Translations under genes and position numbers: made by a program
Source of the DNA: Heterocephalus glaber
Taxonomy: Eukaryota > Chordata > Mammalia > Rodentia > Bathyergidae
NCBI RefSeq assembly: GCF_000247695.1
Contig: NW_004624742.1
Location: 8,114,254-8,178,253, forward strand
DNA: 64,000 bases
Direction of reading: 5' to 3'
Notes under the pieces: generated by a model
Told to the model about the DNA's origin: nothing
The model's database searches: none
What the model saw: the letters and a program-made list of their open reading frames with translations, nothing else
Shown: piece by piece, positions 45,451 to 55,069 of the stretch
How positions within the stretch are numbered: position 1 is the stretch's first letter
Layout: each line of letters begins with the position of its first letter

Positions 45451-46865
45451 TGAATCAGAGTGGAAATGTAGACATATACCCTCCCCATTAAAAAAAAAAA
45501 ATCAAAGACCTTCACCTTCCACCTGTAAAAAGAAAAGTATTCGGAATATAGTAGGTAACAGACCCACGGTCCTTACCACTGAGTCACCTTGGTTATATGT
45601 TCATAGCGACAAGGTGACATTTTTAAGACATATCCTGTATTCCCAACATTGGAGAGTTGTACTATTTAACTGAGTATACACATTCACCATTTATCATGTC
45701 TATATCAAAAGCTCTGCTACAGGACTAACAAGATTAATCTTCCACAATTACAAAAGGAGAATGATGTTTGCAGGAAGCACCAGAATATAGGGCTTATTTA
45801 ATTCTGATGTGCCTGGTCAAGAAAAGCTTGGCCATCTTTCACTTACAGAAACATGGTAACTTGATCCTATGCATTAAAAATGCTACCTTAAAAAATCAGG
45901 GAGACAAACATGGACTTTAAGTCTCTTATGTATATTTCTTACACATATTTTCTTAGATCTTTAAGGTTAAAAAAGTGATTATCATACATATATAAATACA
46001 GTATATATTTTCTTGCTTACAAAACCCACAAAGGACAGGAAGATGGCATTTTAAATACATAAAAATTTAAATTTCTAATTCATTTTAAAACACCCTAAGG
46101 ACTTCCCTTGAAACTTCTGTAAGACGAGTGATCTGTTTCTGTTTTTATTTTTTTCCCTAAGCTACCAACTTAACTGTAATTATCTTTACCATGTGTTTAC
46201 AATCCAAGATATTCATCTTACCCTATGAATGCTGGTCAACTGGAAACTGCAATTAGTTTCAATGTGAGGAATTCCTAAAGAGAAATCATAAATATAGTGT
46301 CATATTTTATGCATCACAGGACTAGAAGATTATTTATCCACTTATATGGCTCTGAAATTTCTAACATGTATAATAATTTTATAAAATATAAAAAGATAAC
46401 TTTTTAAAAAAGTATGTTAAAAAATGATCAACGTCTTACAAAAGGTATTAACTAATAGCCAGGGAGAGAAATAAGTCATGTCACAAGTTACACATACAAT
46501 CTCATCACAATGATAATGCACAAGGCATAAAATGTGAGTATTAAATTTTCAACATAGAATATGTATTATATCTGAAGCACTAGTTATTTTACAAAAGAAA
46601 AAATAACCCACTGAAAATATCTATGCTTCTTGGATTAAACAGAGGGGAAATGAACAGAAAATACTTAATATTTGGGATAGTCTTCTCCATCTAGTTTGGT
46701 AATTATTTTTGTTATTTGGTGATCTGCTAGTTTGATTTGATGGCACAATATTAAGATTTGCTTTTGCCTCATTATATATCATAGACTTTCTTAATGTTGT
46801 TAAAGTCTCATGTGTCACAAAGTAGTTCACAAAAATAGTTCATAAAATCATTGCCCTAATGAATC
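45451..46865. other. Intron sequence, no exon seen
   Basis: AT-rich. I recognise no repeat and no exon. Open frames are below 70 codons. Confidence 0.4.
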
Positions 46866-46869
46866 ATTT

Positions 46870-47290
46870 GATTTCCCTTTTTTTCCTTGATGTAAACATC
46901 TCCATACTGTACTCTGTAATGATTTCTTTTGGATGAATTTCCAAAATAAGAGTACTGGGTCAAACAGCATGAACCTTTTAAAGTCTCTGATATATAGTAT
47001 CAATTTATTTCCCCCCCAAAAAGTTGCACTATTTTTCTTTCCTATTAACAATATACCAGTAGCATTCTCAACAGATATAGGAGTTATTTTTTTTTTTGGT
47101 ACCGGGGATTGAACTCAGGTCCTTGCGCTTGCAAGGCAGGCAGAAGCTATTTTAAAAAACATAAAAAAGCACTGGTTAATTCCACATATGAAAATTAATA
47201 TTACTGTTTTATTTTGCACTTCTTTGTGTTAGGCTGAATATTTTCCATTCTGTTTATTAATGAGTTTCATTCCTCTTTTCTATTCAAATT
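46870..47290 (+). mobile_element. LINE-1/HAL1-like 3' fragment with a truncated ID inside
   Basis: TTGGATGAATTTCCAAAATA, GAGTACTGGGTCAAACAGCA and AGTTGCACTATTTTTCTTTC, then after the ID ATTTTGCACTTCTTTGTGTT and GAATATTTTCCATTC, have the order of an old LINE 3' region. Confidence 0.55.
47091..47143 (-). mobile_element. 5'-truncated ID SINE, reverse
   Basis: T run, GGTACCGGGGATTGAACTC and GCTTGCAAGGCAGGCAG; the A-box half is missing. The flanking duplication is weak (GAGTTATTTT versus AAGCTATTTT). Confidence 0.82.
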
Positions 47291-47823
47291 TATGGAAACC
47301 AGAGGAATATTTTGCTAAGAAGATATAAACTGAAACTTAAGGAAAGTCCTATAATGACTACTTGTCATCTCAGAGAGAAGCCACTGTTACCAAGTAAAAG
47401 AAACACCATGTAGCTCAGTTTCTTTATCCAGGCTAAAAGTAAATCATTCAAACCCATTTTAGAAACAGTAGCAAAAGTTATTCTCTTTCTTCCTCTTCAG
47501 CAGAACATAAAAGTAACAAGCTGAAAGAATGAAATGTGAAAATATTAAATGGCGATATTTCTTAAAATAGAATAAATCATTCAAATTAGGCAGTATAAAA
47601 AGAGGACAAAGGCTGTCACAGCAATTCTCAATTCTCCATCAGCGGCTCTCCAGCAGCCTGCTATGCTAATTAATAAGTGCCACCAAACTAGCTTTATCTA
47701 CCCCTCAGAAACATCTCTCCCACAAGTTGGACACAAGCCACGTGTGTTTTAATTTCAAAAGTCAATTCCAAGATAATCTTTAAAAAAAAAAGTACCCTGA
47801 AAGATTTGGAGAAAACAAGCATA

Positions 47824-47895
47824 CCATGTAAACATATTGTATACCTAAAATGTACCAATAGAAGAATTTAACAAAAAAATCACACACACAAAAAA
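47824..47895 (+). mobile_element. Short retro-insertion of unknown origin
   Basis: A perfect 13-bp duplication, GAAAACAAGCATA, at 47811-47823 and 47896-47908 encloses 72 bp. The insert ends in an A/CA-rich tail. The 45-nt body (CCATGTAAACATATTGTATA at its start) matches no SINE that I recognise. It may be the 3' end of a LINE or of another RNA. Confidence 0.65.
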
Positions 47896-48259
47896 GAAAA
47901 CAAGCATATCACTGAGAATTCCCTTCTTTCCCTTCTCTCTCTTTTTCAGAAGGCTACCAACAAGGGACATTAAGAAATATCCAAAGTGACCAAGGATTAA
48001 GGAACAATTAATGGTAATCTGATCTTTGATTGAAAAATAAAAGATACCAAGGCTTTTACTGTGAAAGCAGACAAACCTTCCTTCTGGTCAGCACAGACAG
48101 GGTTGATAAATTAAATTCCTCTTTAGCACAGTAAGGATCTACCGTTCAGTTTTGGAATTTAAGAATGGTTTCCATTCATGTGAATTTCTTATAGTGATTG
48201 GTCCATAAAATCATAAAAGAAAAGATCTTAAGAATCTAAGAATTAGTCATCCATTTATT

Positions 48260-48339
48260 TTTCTGGTACTGGAAATCAAAACCAGACCATCACACCTATG
48301 AGGCAAGTGCTCTATCACTGAACTGTTTCCCTATCCCTG
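48260..48339 (-). mobile_element. Old ID SINE, reverse orientation
   Basis: GGTACTGGAAATCAAAACC, GAGGCAAGTGCTCTATCACT and GAACTGTTTCCC follow the reverse-ID order with strong divergence. Confidence 0.65.
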
Positions 48340-48799
48340 AGTCAAGAATTGCTAGTCAAAGGACCTGGAGGGTAAACTTACAGTCCTAGGACTTCTCTCT
48401 GCAGGTCAGCTATGGCAGGAATCACCGTAGTGTCATATTCATTCACTATGCCTTGTACAATCTGTAAGTTCAAGGCTGTATGTATATTAAATTAAGTTCT
48501 CCTATTTCATCAAATTGAAAATTTCAAAACCAATGTACTAAAAGAAGAACACCGCCGTTCATCATCTGTCCCATTCAGGGATCCTATGGAATCACCTCCA
48601 TGGGCCACTCTGACCACTGCAGGCTGAATTCATGGCTCTTTTGTTTGTGTTTATGGGACATATTCAAAAATACTTTTCTTACAGTATTTTATGGTATATG
48701 TTAATTGCTTTGAGTTCCTTGCAGGCTGGGACAATATGTTACTTCTTTATGTCCCAGAAATCAATTACAGTATGTTTTTTCAGGGCTAAAGAAGACATT

Positions 48800-49350
48800 G
48801 AATGTTTTTAATTTATATTTTGTGTTTAGCATATAAAAGAAACCATGCAATATTTAAGTTTATGTTTCTGCTTTATTTCACTTAATATTATGGCCTTAAG
48901 GTGCATCCATTTACGCAAAATATAAATAAAAATCAAAATAAAAGATAGGTAATAGGAAGTAGGGAGATCTTGCTTAAATGGGAAAGGGAACAAGAGATGA
49001 AGGAAGGGGGAGGGAGAAGGGGGAAAGGGGATGGAAAAAAAAAGAATTGAAGAAAAACATGGAGATAGGGCTGGTGATGTAGCTCAGCAGCACAACACCT
49101 GCCTGGCAAGCACAAGGTCCTGAGTTCGATCCCCAGTACCAAAAAAATGGAAAAAAGAAAAAAATGGAGATAGAGATTTTGTAAATGGGAAGGGAACCAA
49201 GACTGGAAAGGAGCAGGGAGGGATGGGAGGAGTATGGGATGAAAAAAAGAAGATGGATTACGTACATGTACAACCCTCCATGATAAATGTAATTATTATT
49301 TACTGCGAATACATAGCAAGGGGTAAAAAGAAAAATAAAACATTGGAAGT
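48800..49350 (+). mobile_element. LINE-1-like 3' end with an ID inside
   Basis: GCTTTATTTCACTTAATATT and AAGGTGCATCCATTT, then purine-rich blocks, then TACGTACATGTACAACCCTC and an A-rich end, look like a LINE-1 3' UTR. A similar tail, reversed, occurs at 62930-63110. The related purine-rich blocks AAATGGGAAAGGGAAC (48976) and AAATGGGAAGGGAACC (49184) flank the ID. Confidence 0.55.
49069..49163 (+). mobile_element. ID SINE
   Basis: GGCTGGTGATGTAGCTCAGC, GGCAAGCACAAGGTCCTGAG, TTCGATCCCCAGTACC and an A-rich tail. Bounded by the perfect 10-bp duplication ATGGAGATAG at 49059-49068 and 49164-49173. Confidence 0.93.
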
Positions 49351-49359
49351 GACTGGAAG

Positions 49360-50494
49360 GGAAGATAAGGATTCTGGCTGCTATTTCTTTCTGGTCAGTT
49401 GAGATCTTGGAAACTAGCAAAAGGGGGAACTAGAGGGGCTCCTAAACTTTCCTTTCCCCATGCAGTTCTTGGTTTCTCCTCTTCAGTGTAATGAACAAAT
49501 ATTTAAAGAATAAGTCTGATGAAGTATCAACTCCTTAGCCTGACCAGAGCCTGGAGTAACAACTGATTTGCCCACCCCAGATGACTCCATGCCTTGTCGT
49601 GCCCAGTGTGCACTATGAGTATTTAGTTAATTATTGTTGAGTGAACACATGATACCAGATGAGGTTCCATTACCCAATTAGGAGCTGGGAGTATGGAAGA
49701 GGCTGGGGCCTGAGAAAGTATGAACACAATTGGCAGACACCGATAGTGGCAAAGAAAGTGATGGGGACAGAGCTTCAGGCACTTTCATTACCCCATTCCA
49801 GGTACAGAGATCAACAGCAGAGACTAAGCCTTCACCCTTCAGGAAGAAATAAGAAAAATTCATACTTGCCAGCTTAGTCACCAAACATGACATCTCACAA
49901 ACTGGAATGTAGAACGGCTGTCAAATTCAGCATGACTGGCTTCATTAGAATGACTATGAGTCATTTTGAATCAGTGATGGACCACTGCATAAATGCCACA
50001 GCATTCCTTAATGATCTTAGTATCTTACTGAATTATTTCACAATTTTTCTTTTTAACAAGTTAGCCTTATAATTAAACAGGAATAATGTTAAGATCGCTC
50101 AAACAAGAATGTTGCATACTGTGATGTTCTGTGCCTACTAATTGCATTGTCTGCTTTCCCTCAAGAGCATAAACTCTGGGAGAGTAAGGACCTTTCTTGT
50201 CTTCAAAGGGCCTACCATATATCAGGGACTCCATAAATATTAAATTCTACAACGCTGTGAGCTATGATCAGGCTGACAATATTGCATGACCTTGGATAGT
50301 TTAGGTTCATAAAGCTGGTCATCTTTGATAGTGATCACTATAAAGAATGCTATATTTGCTATAACATAGTACTTGACACAATGACAAAAATCAATTGCCA
50401 TGCACTGCAAATCAGCCTAGCTGTTAACTTGAGCTAACTTCTGACCCAAAAATAACAAGGTTTAATGTTCACCAGGTATTAAGTGATCAGGAAG
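49360..50494. other. Intron sequence, no exon seen
   Basis: Nothing recognisable. Open frames reach only 72 codons. Confidence 0.4.
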
Positions 50495-50507
50495 CATAAA
50501 AGATGTT

Positions 50508-50571
50508 AATTTATTTATTGTGGTACTGAGGATCAAACATAGGGCCTTCCCAATGAGCTACATCTCTAAAA
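50508..50571 (-). mobile_element. Old truncated ID SINE, reverse
   Basis: GGTACTGAGGATCAAACATA and CCAATGAGCTACATCTC. Bounded by the perfect 13-bp duplication CATAAAAGATGTT at 50495-50507 and 50572-50584. A third near-copy, TATAAAAGATGTTT, ends at 50640. Confidence 0.8.
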
Positions 50572-50699
50572 CATAAAAGATGTTTAAAAAGGCAAAAGAT
50601 TTATACAATCTGAAGAGAAACCAGAGTATAAAAGATGTTTAAAATGAGCACTGCTACCTGACTTGCTCCTCCAAATCAGTAGTCATTCCATACTTTACC

Positions 50700-50865
50700 T
50701 TTTTTTTTTTTGCATTAGTGGGGATTGAACCCATGGCTTTGACATTGAAATACACCCCCAGCCCTTTTTCAATTTTGAGACAAGGTCATGTTACATTGCC
50801 CAGGCTAGCTTGAGCTTGCAATCTCCTGTCTCAACCTCCCATGGATACTAAACTGCCATTAAGCT
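50700..50865 (-). mobile_element. B1-dID SINE, reverse orientation
   Basis: ID half (GGGGATTGAACCCATGGCTT) then B1 half (GAGACAAGGTCATGTTACAT, GCCCAGGCTAGCTTGAGC, CCTGTCTCAACCTCCCATGG). Confidence 0.8.
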
Positions 50866-50900
50866 GCGTCACAACTATCTTGTTAAGAAGTCCTTTACTT

Positions 50901-50936
50901 ATCGCTTCTCGGCCTTTTGGCTAAGATCAAGTGTAG
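50901..50936 (+). pseudogene. U2 snRNA retropseudogene, 5' 36 nt only
   Basis: The sequence matches the first 36 nt of mammalian U2 snRNA as I know it, including the branch-site-adjacent region; it starts ATCGCTTCTCGGCCTTTTGG. It then stops. It is flanked by the 14-bp duplication AGAAGTCCTTTACT at 50886-50899 and 50935-50948 (two bases shared with the U2 end). There is no poly(A) tail and no U2 promoter element nearby. This fits a 3'-truncated retrocopy of the snRNA inserted by LINE machinery. Confidence 0.92.
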
Positions 50937-51014
50937 AAGTCCTTTACTGTCTCAGTCTCTGAGCTCTTAGAATAGTTGAATGCACAAGATAGGGCAACAG
51001 AACAAATTCTCAAC

Positions 51015-51305
51015 AATTATCTACTGAGTGCAAAGGAGTGACGGGAGATAGGGGAAGGCTAACATTGGTACTAGGTGAGGTAGGTATTACGATCTTGGCT
51101 CTGAAGGTGAGAAAGCTGAGAAACAGAGCAAGTAAAAAACTTGCTCAAGGGCCGGGGTTTTAGCTCAGTGGTTTCGCCGCCTGCTACGAAAGCGCAAGGA
51201 CCTGAGTTCGATCTCCGGTACCAAAAAAAAAAAAAAAAAATCTCGCTCAAGCTCCTAAGAAAATCTAGAATTCGCACCAGCTCTAAGAGCCATCTGCTGC
51301 ACAGC
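51015..51305 (-). mobile_element. MIR SINE, reverse, interrupted by an ID
   Basis: GTAGGTATTACGATCTTGGC, GGTGAGAAAGCTGAGAAACA and AAACTTGCTCAAG before the ID, then CTCCTAAGAAAATCTAGAAT after it, follow reverse-MIR order. Confidence 0.7.
51150..51241 (+). mobile_element. Young full-length ID SINE
   Basis: GGCCGGGGTTTTAGCTCAGT, TTTCGCCGCCTGCTACG, GAGTTCGATCTCCGGTACC and 18 A. Bounded by CTTGCTCAAG/CTCGCTCAAG (51140-51149, 51242-51251; 9 of 10). Confidence 0.93.
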
Positions 51306-51839
51306 CTCTCCAAAAGCTATATAAAAAGGAATTTTATATAGAATATGGTGTCTCTTTTTTTCAAATCTACAATTCATTTTTCAGAGAAAATAGATGATTT
51401 AAAAATGAGATCTACGTTGCTTTTCTAGCTCATGACTCAGTATTCCTTCTAGCAAAACAGAGCTAACAAGAGCTTCTTCCATCCTGCCTATTAAGTAATT
51501 AAGATTGACATGATAGCAAGAGCAATGCTGTACCGTGTTTGCACAACCTCAGAGAAACATTCACCCTCCAATTTAATAACACAATGAATAACCCAAGTTT
51601 AATCTGTATGTAAATGATCATGTTTTACATGACTTTTCTTCCTGGCATACACAGAGGTTAAAATAATTTCACTTCACTTAAATATAGGCTGTTTTTGAAT
51701 GGCTTAATAAAGAAACATTATATGCCTTCAGTATATTAAGTTACAGTGTTAGGCCTGGTTCTTATTCTAAAACCTTGAAGACCATTTAGGAGACCAGGAA
51801 GAGAGAGTACCAAAATGGCTAAGATTTTTCTGTCTTTGT

Positions 51840-51965
51840 CATTTACCACCTGCTGGATCATAGATGTGCTATCCAAGTATCACCTTTCTCATCTATGAAA
51901 TAGTGAGAATGGTAGCTTCTGTTGAATGAAACTGTTTCAAGAATTAAATAAGGCAACTATAAATC
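51840..51965 (+). mobile_element. MIR SINE
   Basis: CACCTTTCTCATCTATGAAA, ATAGTGAGAATGGTAGC and AGAATTAAATAAGGCAACTA follow MIR order. Confidence 0.65.
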
Positions 51966-52295
51966 AAATACTTAGAACAGAAGTAGGTACAAGTCAAGCC
52001 CTTAAAATTTATTACAAGAATAGTGGCTTTATCTAAAATTAATCATTTAATCATTTAGCTAATCATTTAGCTTTCAATTATCCTGTAAACAGAAATCAGA
52101 CTTGATATTACTGAGTTTAGTTTTCTACCTAATTAATGATTTCCAAGCCAGATTTAGAATGTATCACATTACTCCAGCTATCAGAAAGTGATACAAAATA
52201 TAAATTTTCTCAATCATTTGCAATCTGGATCCCCAGGAAAACAGTGTTGTCAACCTAAAACAATAACACTGTGATGCAACATTTAAAGACAGTGT

Positions 52296-52640
52296 CTTAG
52301 TTACTTTTTTTGTTGCTGAGACAGAATACCTGATACTCACAAGTTAAAGGAGGAAAGATTGATTTCAGCTCAGTTTGTAGAGGCTTCAGCCCAGTGTCAG
52401 CTAGCTCCAAGGCAGGGTAGCACGGCAGAGGAGCATTACAAAGGCGAAACAGTTTATGGCAGGGGCAGGTAGAAAGCAGCAGCAAGCAGCCTTTGCTTTT
52501 TGTCCCATCCAGGCTACAAGCCTCTAGGGTGGTGCCACTCACACCCAGGGTGGGGCTCCTTTCTTCAATAAATCCACTCAGCCACACCCAGAACTATGCT
52601 AATTTCAATCAGTAGGTTAATTTAGTATCACACACCCTTA
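52296..52640 (+). mobile_element. MaLR-like solo LTR
   Basis: TGTCTTAGTTACTTTTTTTG, TTGCTGAGACAGAATACCTG, CAAGTTAAAGGAGGAAAG and CAGCCACACCCAGAACTATG. Same family layout as at 6434. Confidence 0.7.
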
Positions 52641-53350
52641 ATAACAGTATCACAATCCCTAGATCCAGCCAGCTCTGAAAAGCCTCATTTATGAGAGCAT
52701 GAGGTATCTTTTGACACAATGTCTGTCATCTCAGTCAAGATTCCTACTGTAGACAAGTCAGATATGACCAGTGAGCCCCAAGCCAAGGCCTGTCTTTTAA
52801 TCTACAATAATCATGGTTGTAACAATGGGAATCTGCCTAATGCTACTGAATTATATGTTTAAAATGGTTAAAATAATAGACTTTGTTATGTGTATTTTGC
52901 CACAAAAATCTATAATGATATAAAACAGTAAATTATATGAAATAGGAGTGTGCTTTGAAATGAACATAAATCATACAAATTAAATATACAGTGGGCCCTC
53001 AACATTCTAAAAACATACCAACACACAAAAATATTATTTTAATGTGTGGAATCTGCTTTGTCTGTGACTAATATACTATGTAAATATTGAATATTTTGTA
53101 AATATTGAATATTCAATTGTCAACTTTGTTTGTAAATTTGAATTAGAAGGATTTGGTTAGGGGAGATGACAGTATTCCCTAGATTTGTCCAAAAAGGTTT
53201 CGGTCTTTTTTTGTAGATAAATAGCCATACATAAGCTAAGGTAGTAAAAAGTCTTCTAGTGACTACTGAGGTAAATGAACATGAGATACATTATTTTTCT
53301 AAAGTAACCATTGAAGCAAACACATGTTTACAACATTTAGTACAGTAATA
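52641..53350. other. Intron sequence, no exon seen
   Basis: AT-rich, with a local duplication of GTAAATATTGAATATT at about 53080-53115. No recognisable repeat or exon. Confidence 0.4.
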
Positions 53351-53365
53351 ATTTAGATGGATTTG

Positions 53366-53445
53366 TTTTTGGTACCGGGGATTAAACTGGGACCTTGCGC
53401 TTATGAGGCAGGCAGCTGAACCACTGAGCTAAATCCCCAGCCCAC
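53366..53445 (-). mobile_element. Young ID SINE, reverse orientation
   Basis: GGTACCGGGGATTAAACTGG then GAACCACTGAGCTAAATCCC. Perfect 14-bp duplication TTTAGATGGATTTG at 53352-53365 and 53446-53459. Confidence 0.94.
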
Positions 53446-53574
53446 TTTAGATGGATTTGAAGTACTGGATCCCCTTGCTTAAAAGGTCAACCCATCTCTC
53501 TATCAGGAAGGCATTAAGGACAGCATAATGTATGTAAAGGTGAAGGAGGAGTGGTGGGTCACGGTGCAGAGATG

Positions 53575-53645
53575 TGCGAGTGTTTTTGTGTGTGTCTGAG
53601 TGTGTGTGGGTGTGTGTGCATGTGCACAGGCATGTGTGTATATGC
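53575..53645 (+). repeat. Imperfect (TG)n repeat
   Basis: Alternating TG units with interruptions (TGTGTGTCTGAGTGTGTGTG and on). Confidence 0.85.
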
Positions 53646-54124
53646 TGGGAAGTGGTTAAAAGACAGCAATGATAACCCTTGGCCTTAGTGATAGCAGAGC
53701 TACTTACTGGGTACTCACATGCAATAAATAGGTCAACTCCTGAGACTTTCATAGCAACCTCATTTTTGTAGGACTGCCTTGTTACTTCCTTGCTCTGTGG
53801 ATGTGTGGAGTCAAAACGCTCACCCAAAGCATGAGTGGAAGGTAACAAGCCCTGTCAGATGAAAGTTAACTTATAATAGTGAAATAGCCACTCCACTTCC
53901 TTATGAAACTACAGTACACTGGAAGGTGACAGGAATGTAATAATGTGGTTGGCTTGTCACAAGAAAGAAAGTAAACATCAATGAGGCATAGGAAAGAATT
54001 AAGACTGTGTCTCTTTCTAAGACATGCGACTTCTGGATTTGTTGTTAGGAGACCAGGTGATGGGAAGCAATAGGAAATAGTCCTTCTCTTGCTTCCTACT
54101 TTATAGGCTCTTGAAGTTTCCTTC

Positions 54125-54175
54125 CAGGAATCTTAGGATTTAAGATTCCTTTCCAGAAATCTTAGGATTTGACTC
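54125..54175. repeat. Short tandem duplication
   Basis: CTTCCAGGAATCTTAGGATT is followed within 30 bp by a near copy, TTTCCAGAAATCTTAGGATT. Confidence 0.8.
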
Positions 54176-54495
54176 TCAAAGGCTGTGCAAAGCTGGGTTA
54201 GTATATTCTGTGATCATGTAACAATGGATTTAGCAGCTGGGTCCACTGCTGCACAAAGGGTAACTAAAAACAGAGTAAAACTTGACATCTCTCCCTTCAT
54301 TTTGTATCTGTCTCCTTTATTACCTTAAAACTTTGTGTCAGATTCCTGCTTAGTTCTGCCTGAAGGAAGGTTAATCACTTGACTGTCTAAAAACCAGTAA
54401 TACAATGTTTATTAGTCCTGAATTTACCTAGCCTATCTCACCCCCCTTTAAGACTGAGAATATAAATTAAGAATAACAATCATATTTTCAAGATC

Positions 54496-55025
54496 TGTAG
54501 GGACATCCAATTGCCAGATTTCACAAGATCCTGTCCGAGAAATCTACAGTCATCATACTAAACCTGCAGTCCCTGTAGATTTCAGGAAAAGCAGAGCCAT
54601 GTAAACAGATCAACCCATGATAAGATCACACCCCACATCCTCAAGTGGGAGCAATTATCCCACGGTGGAACTAGATTTCTTCCTGAAGTCATAAGGTCTT
54701 CCCAAGAGCCACCTTGCTGAACCAGTCCTGAGATAACTATCAGACCTTACGGCTTGACCAGAATTACTTACCCTGCCAGCTATGCAAACCTCCAATCCTT
54801 GTCTTTCTCTTTTCTATAAAACCTCAAATTTCCTATCAGGACCTGGAAAACTGATCTCGAGCCTCTGTTATCTCTTCTTTCCATGTGACTATGATTATTT
54901 CTCTGCCCTTCACCACTAGTTGTTTCCTTGGAGTTTGAGGACAGGAGGCCAAGCCTGGTCTGTTTGGGACCCTAGGAGCTGGGACCTCCATCCAAAAGCT
55001 CCAGTAACACACTGTGATCACAGAA
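54496..55025 (+). mobile_element. Possible retroviral-type solo LTR
   Basis: Starts TGTAGGGACATCC, and has a TATA-like TTTTCTATAAAACCTC near 54812. That is followed by C/T-rich sequence of the kind seen in R/U5, and the element may end near CACTGTGATCACA. It is unlike the MaLR group. No internal retroviral genes adjoin, and no clear short target duplication was found. Confidence 0.4.
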
Positions 55026-55069
55026 CATGTGAGAATAGTTCACAAAGGAGGACCCATCACATGGGTCGC

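Noticed and set aside
48974..49420. 148-codon minus-strand open frame
   Set aside because: Runs through a LINE-1-like 3' end and an ID SINE; its composition reflects those repeats.
54496..55025. Complete endogenous retrovirus
   Set aside because: Only an LTR-like stretch is seen; there is no second LTR and no gag, pol or env-like coding sequence near it.
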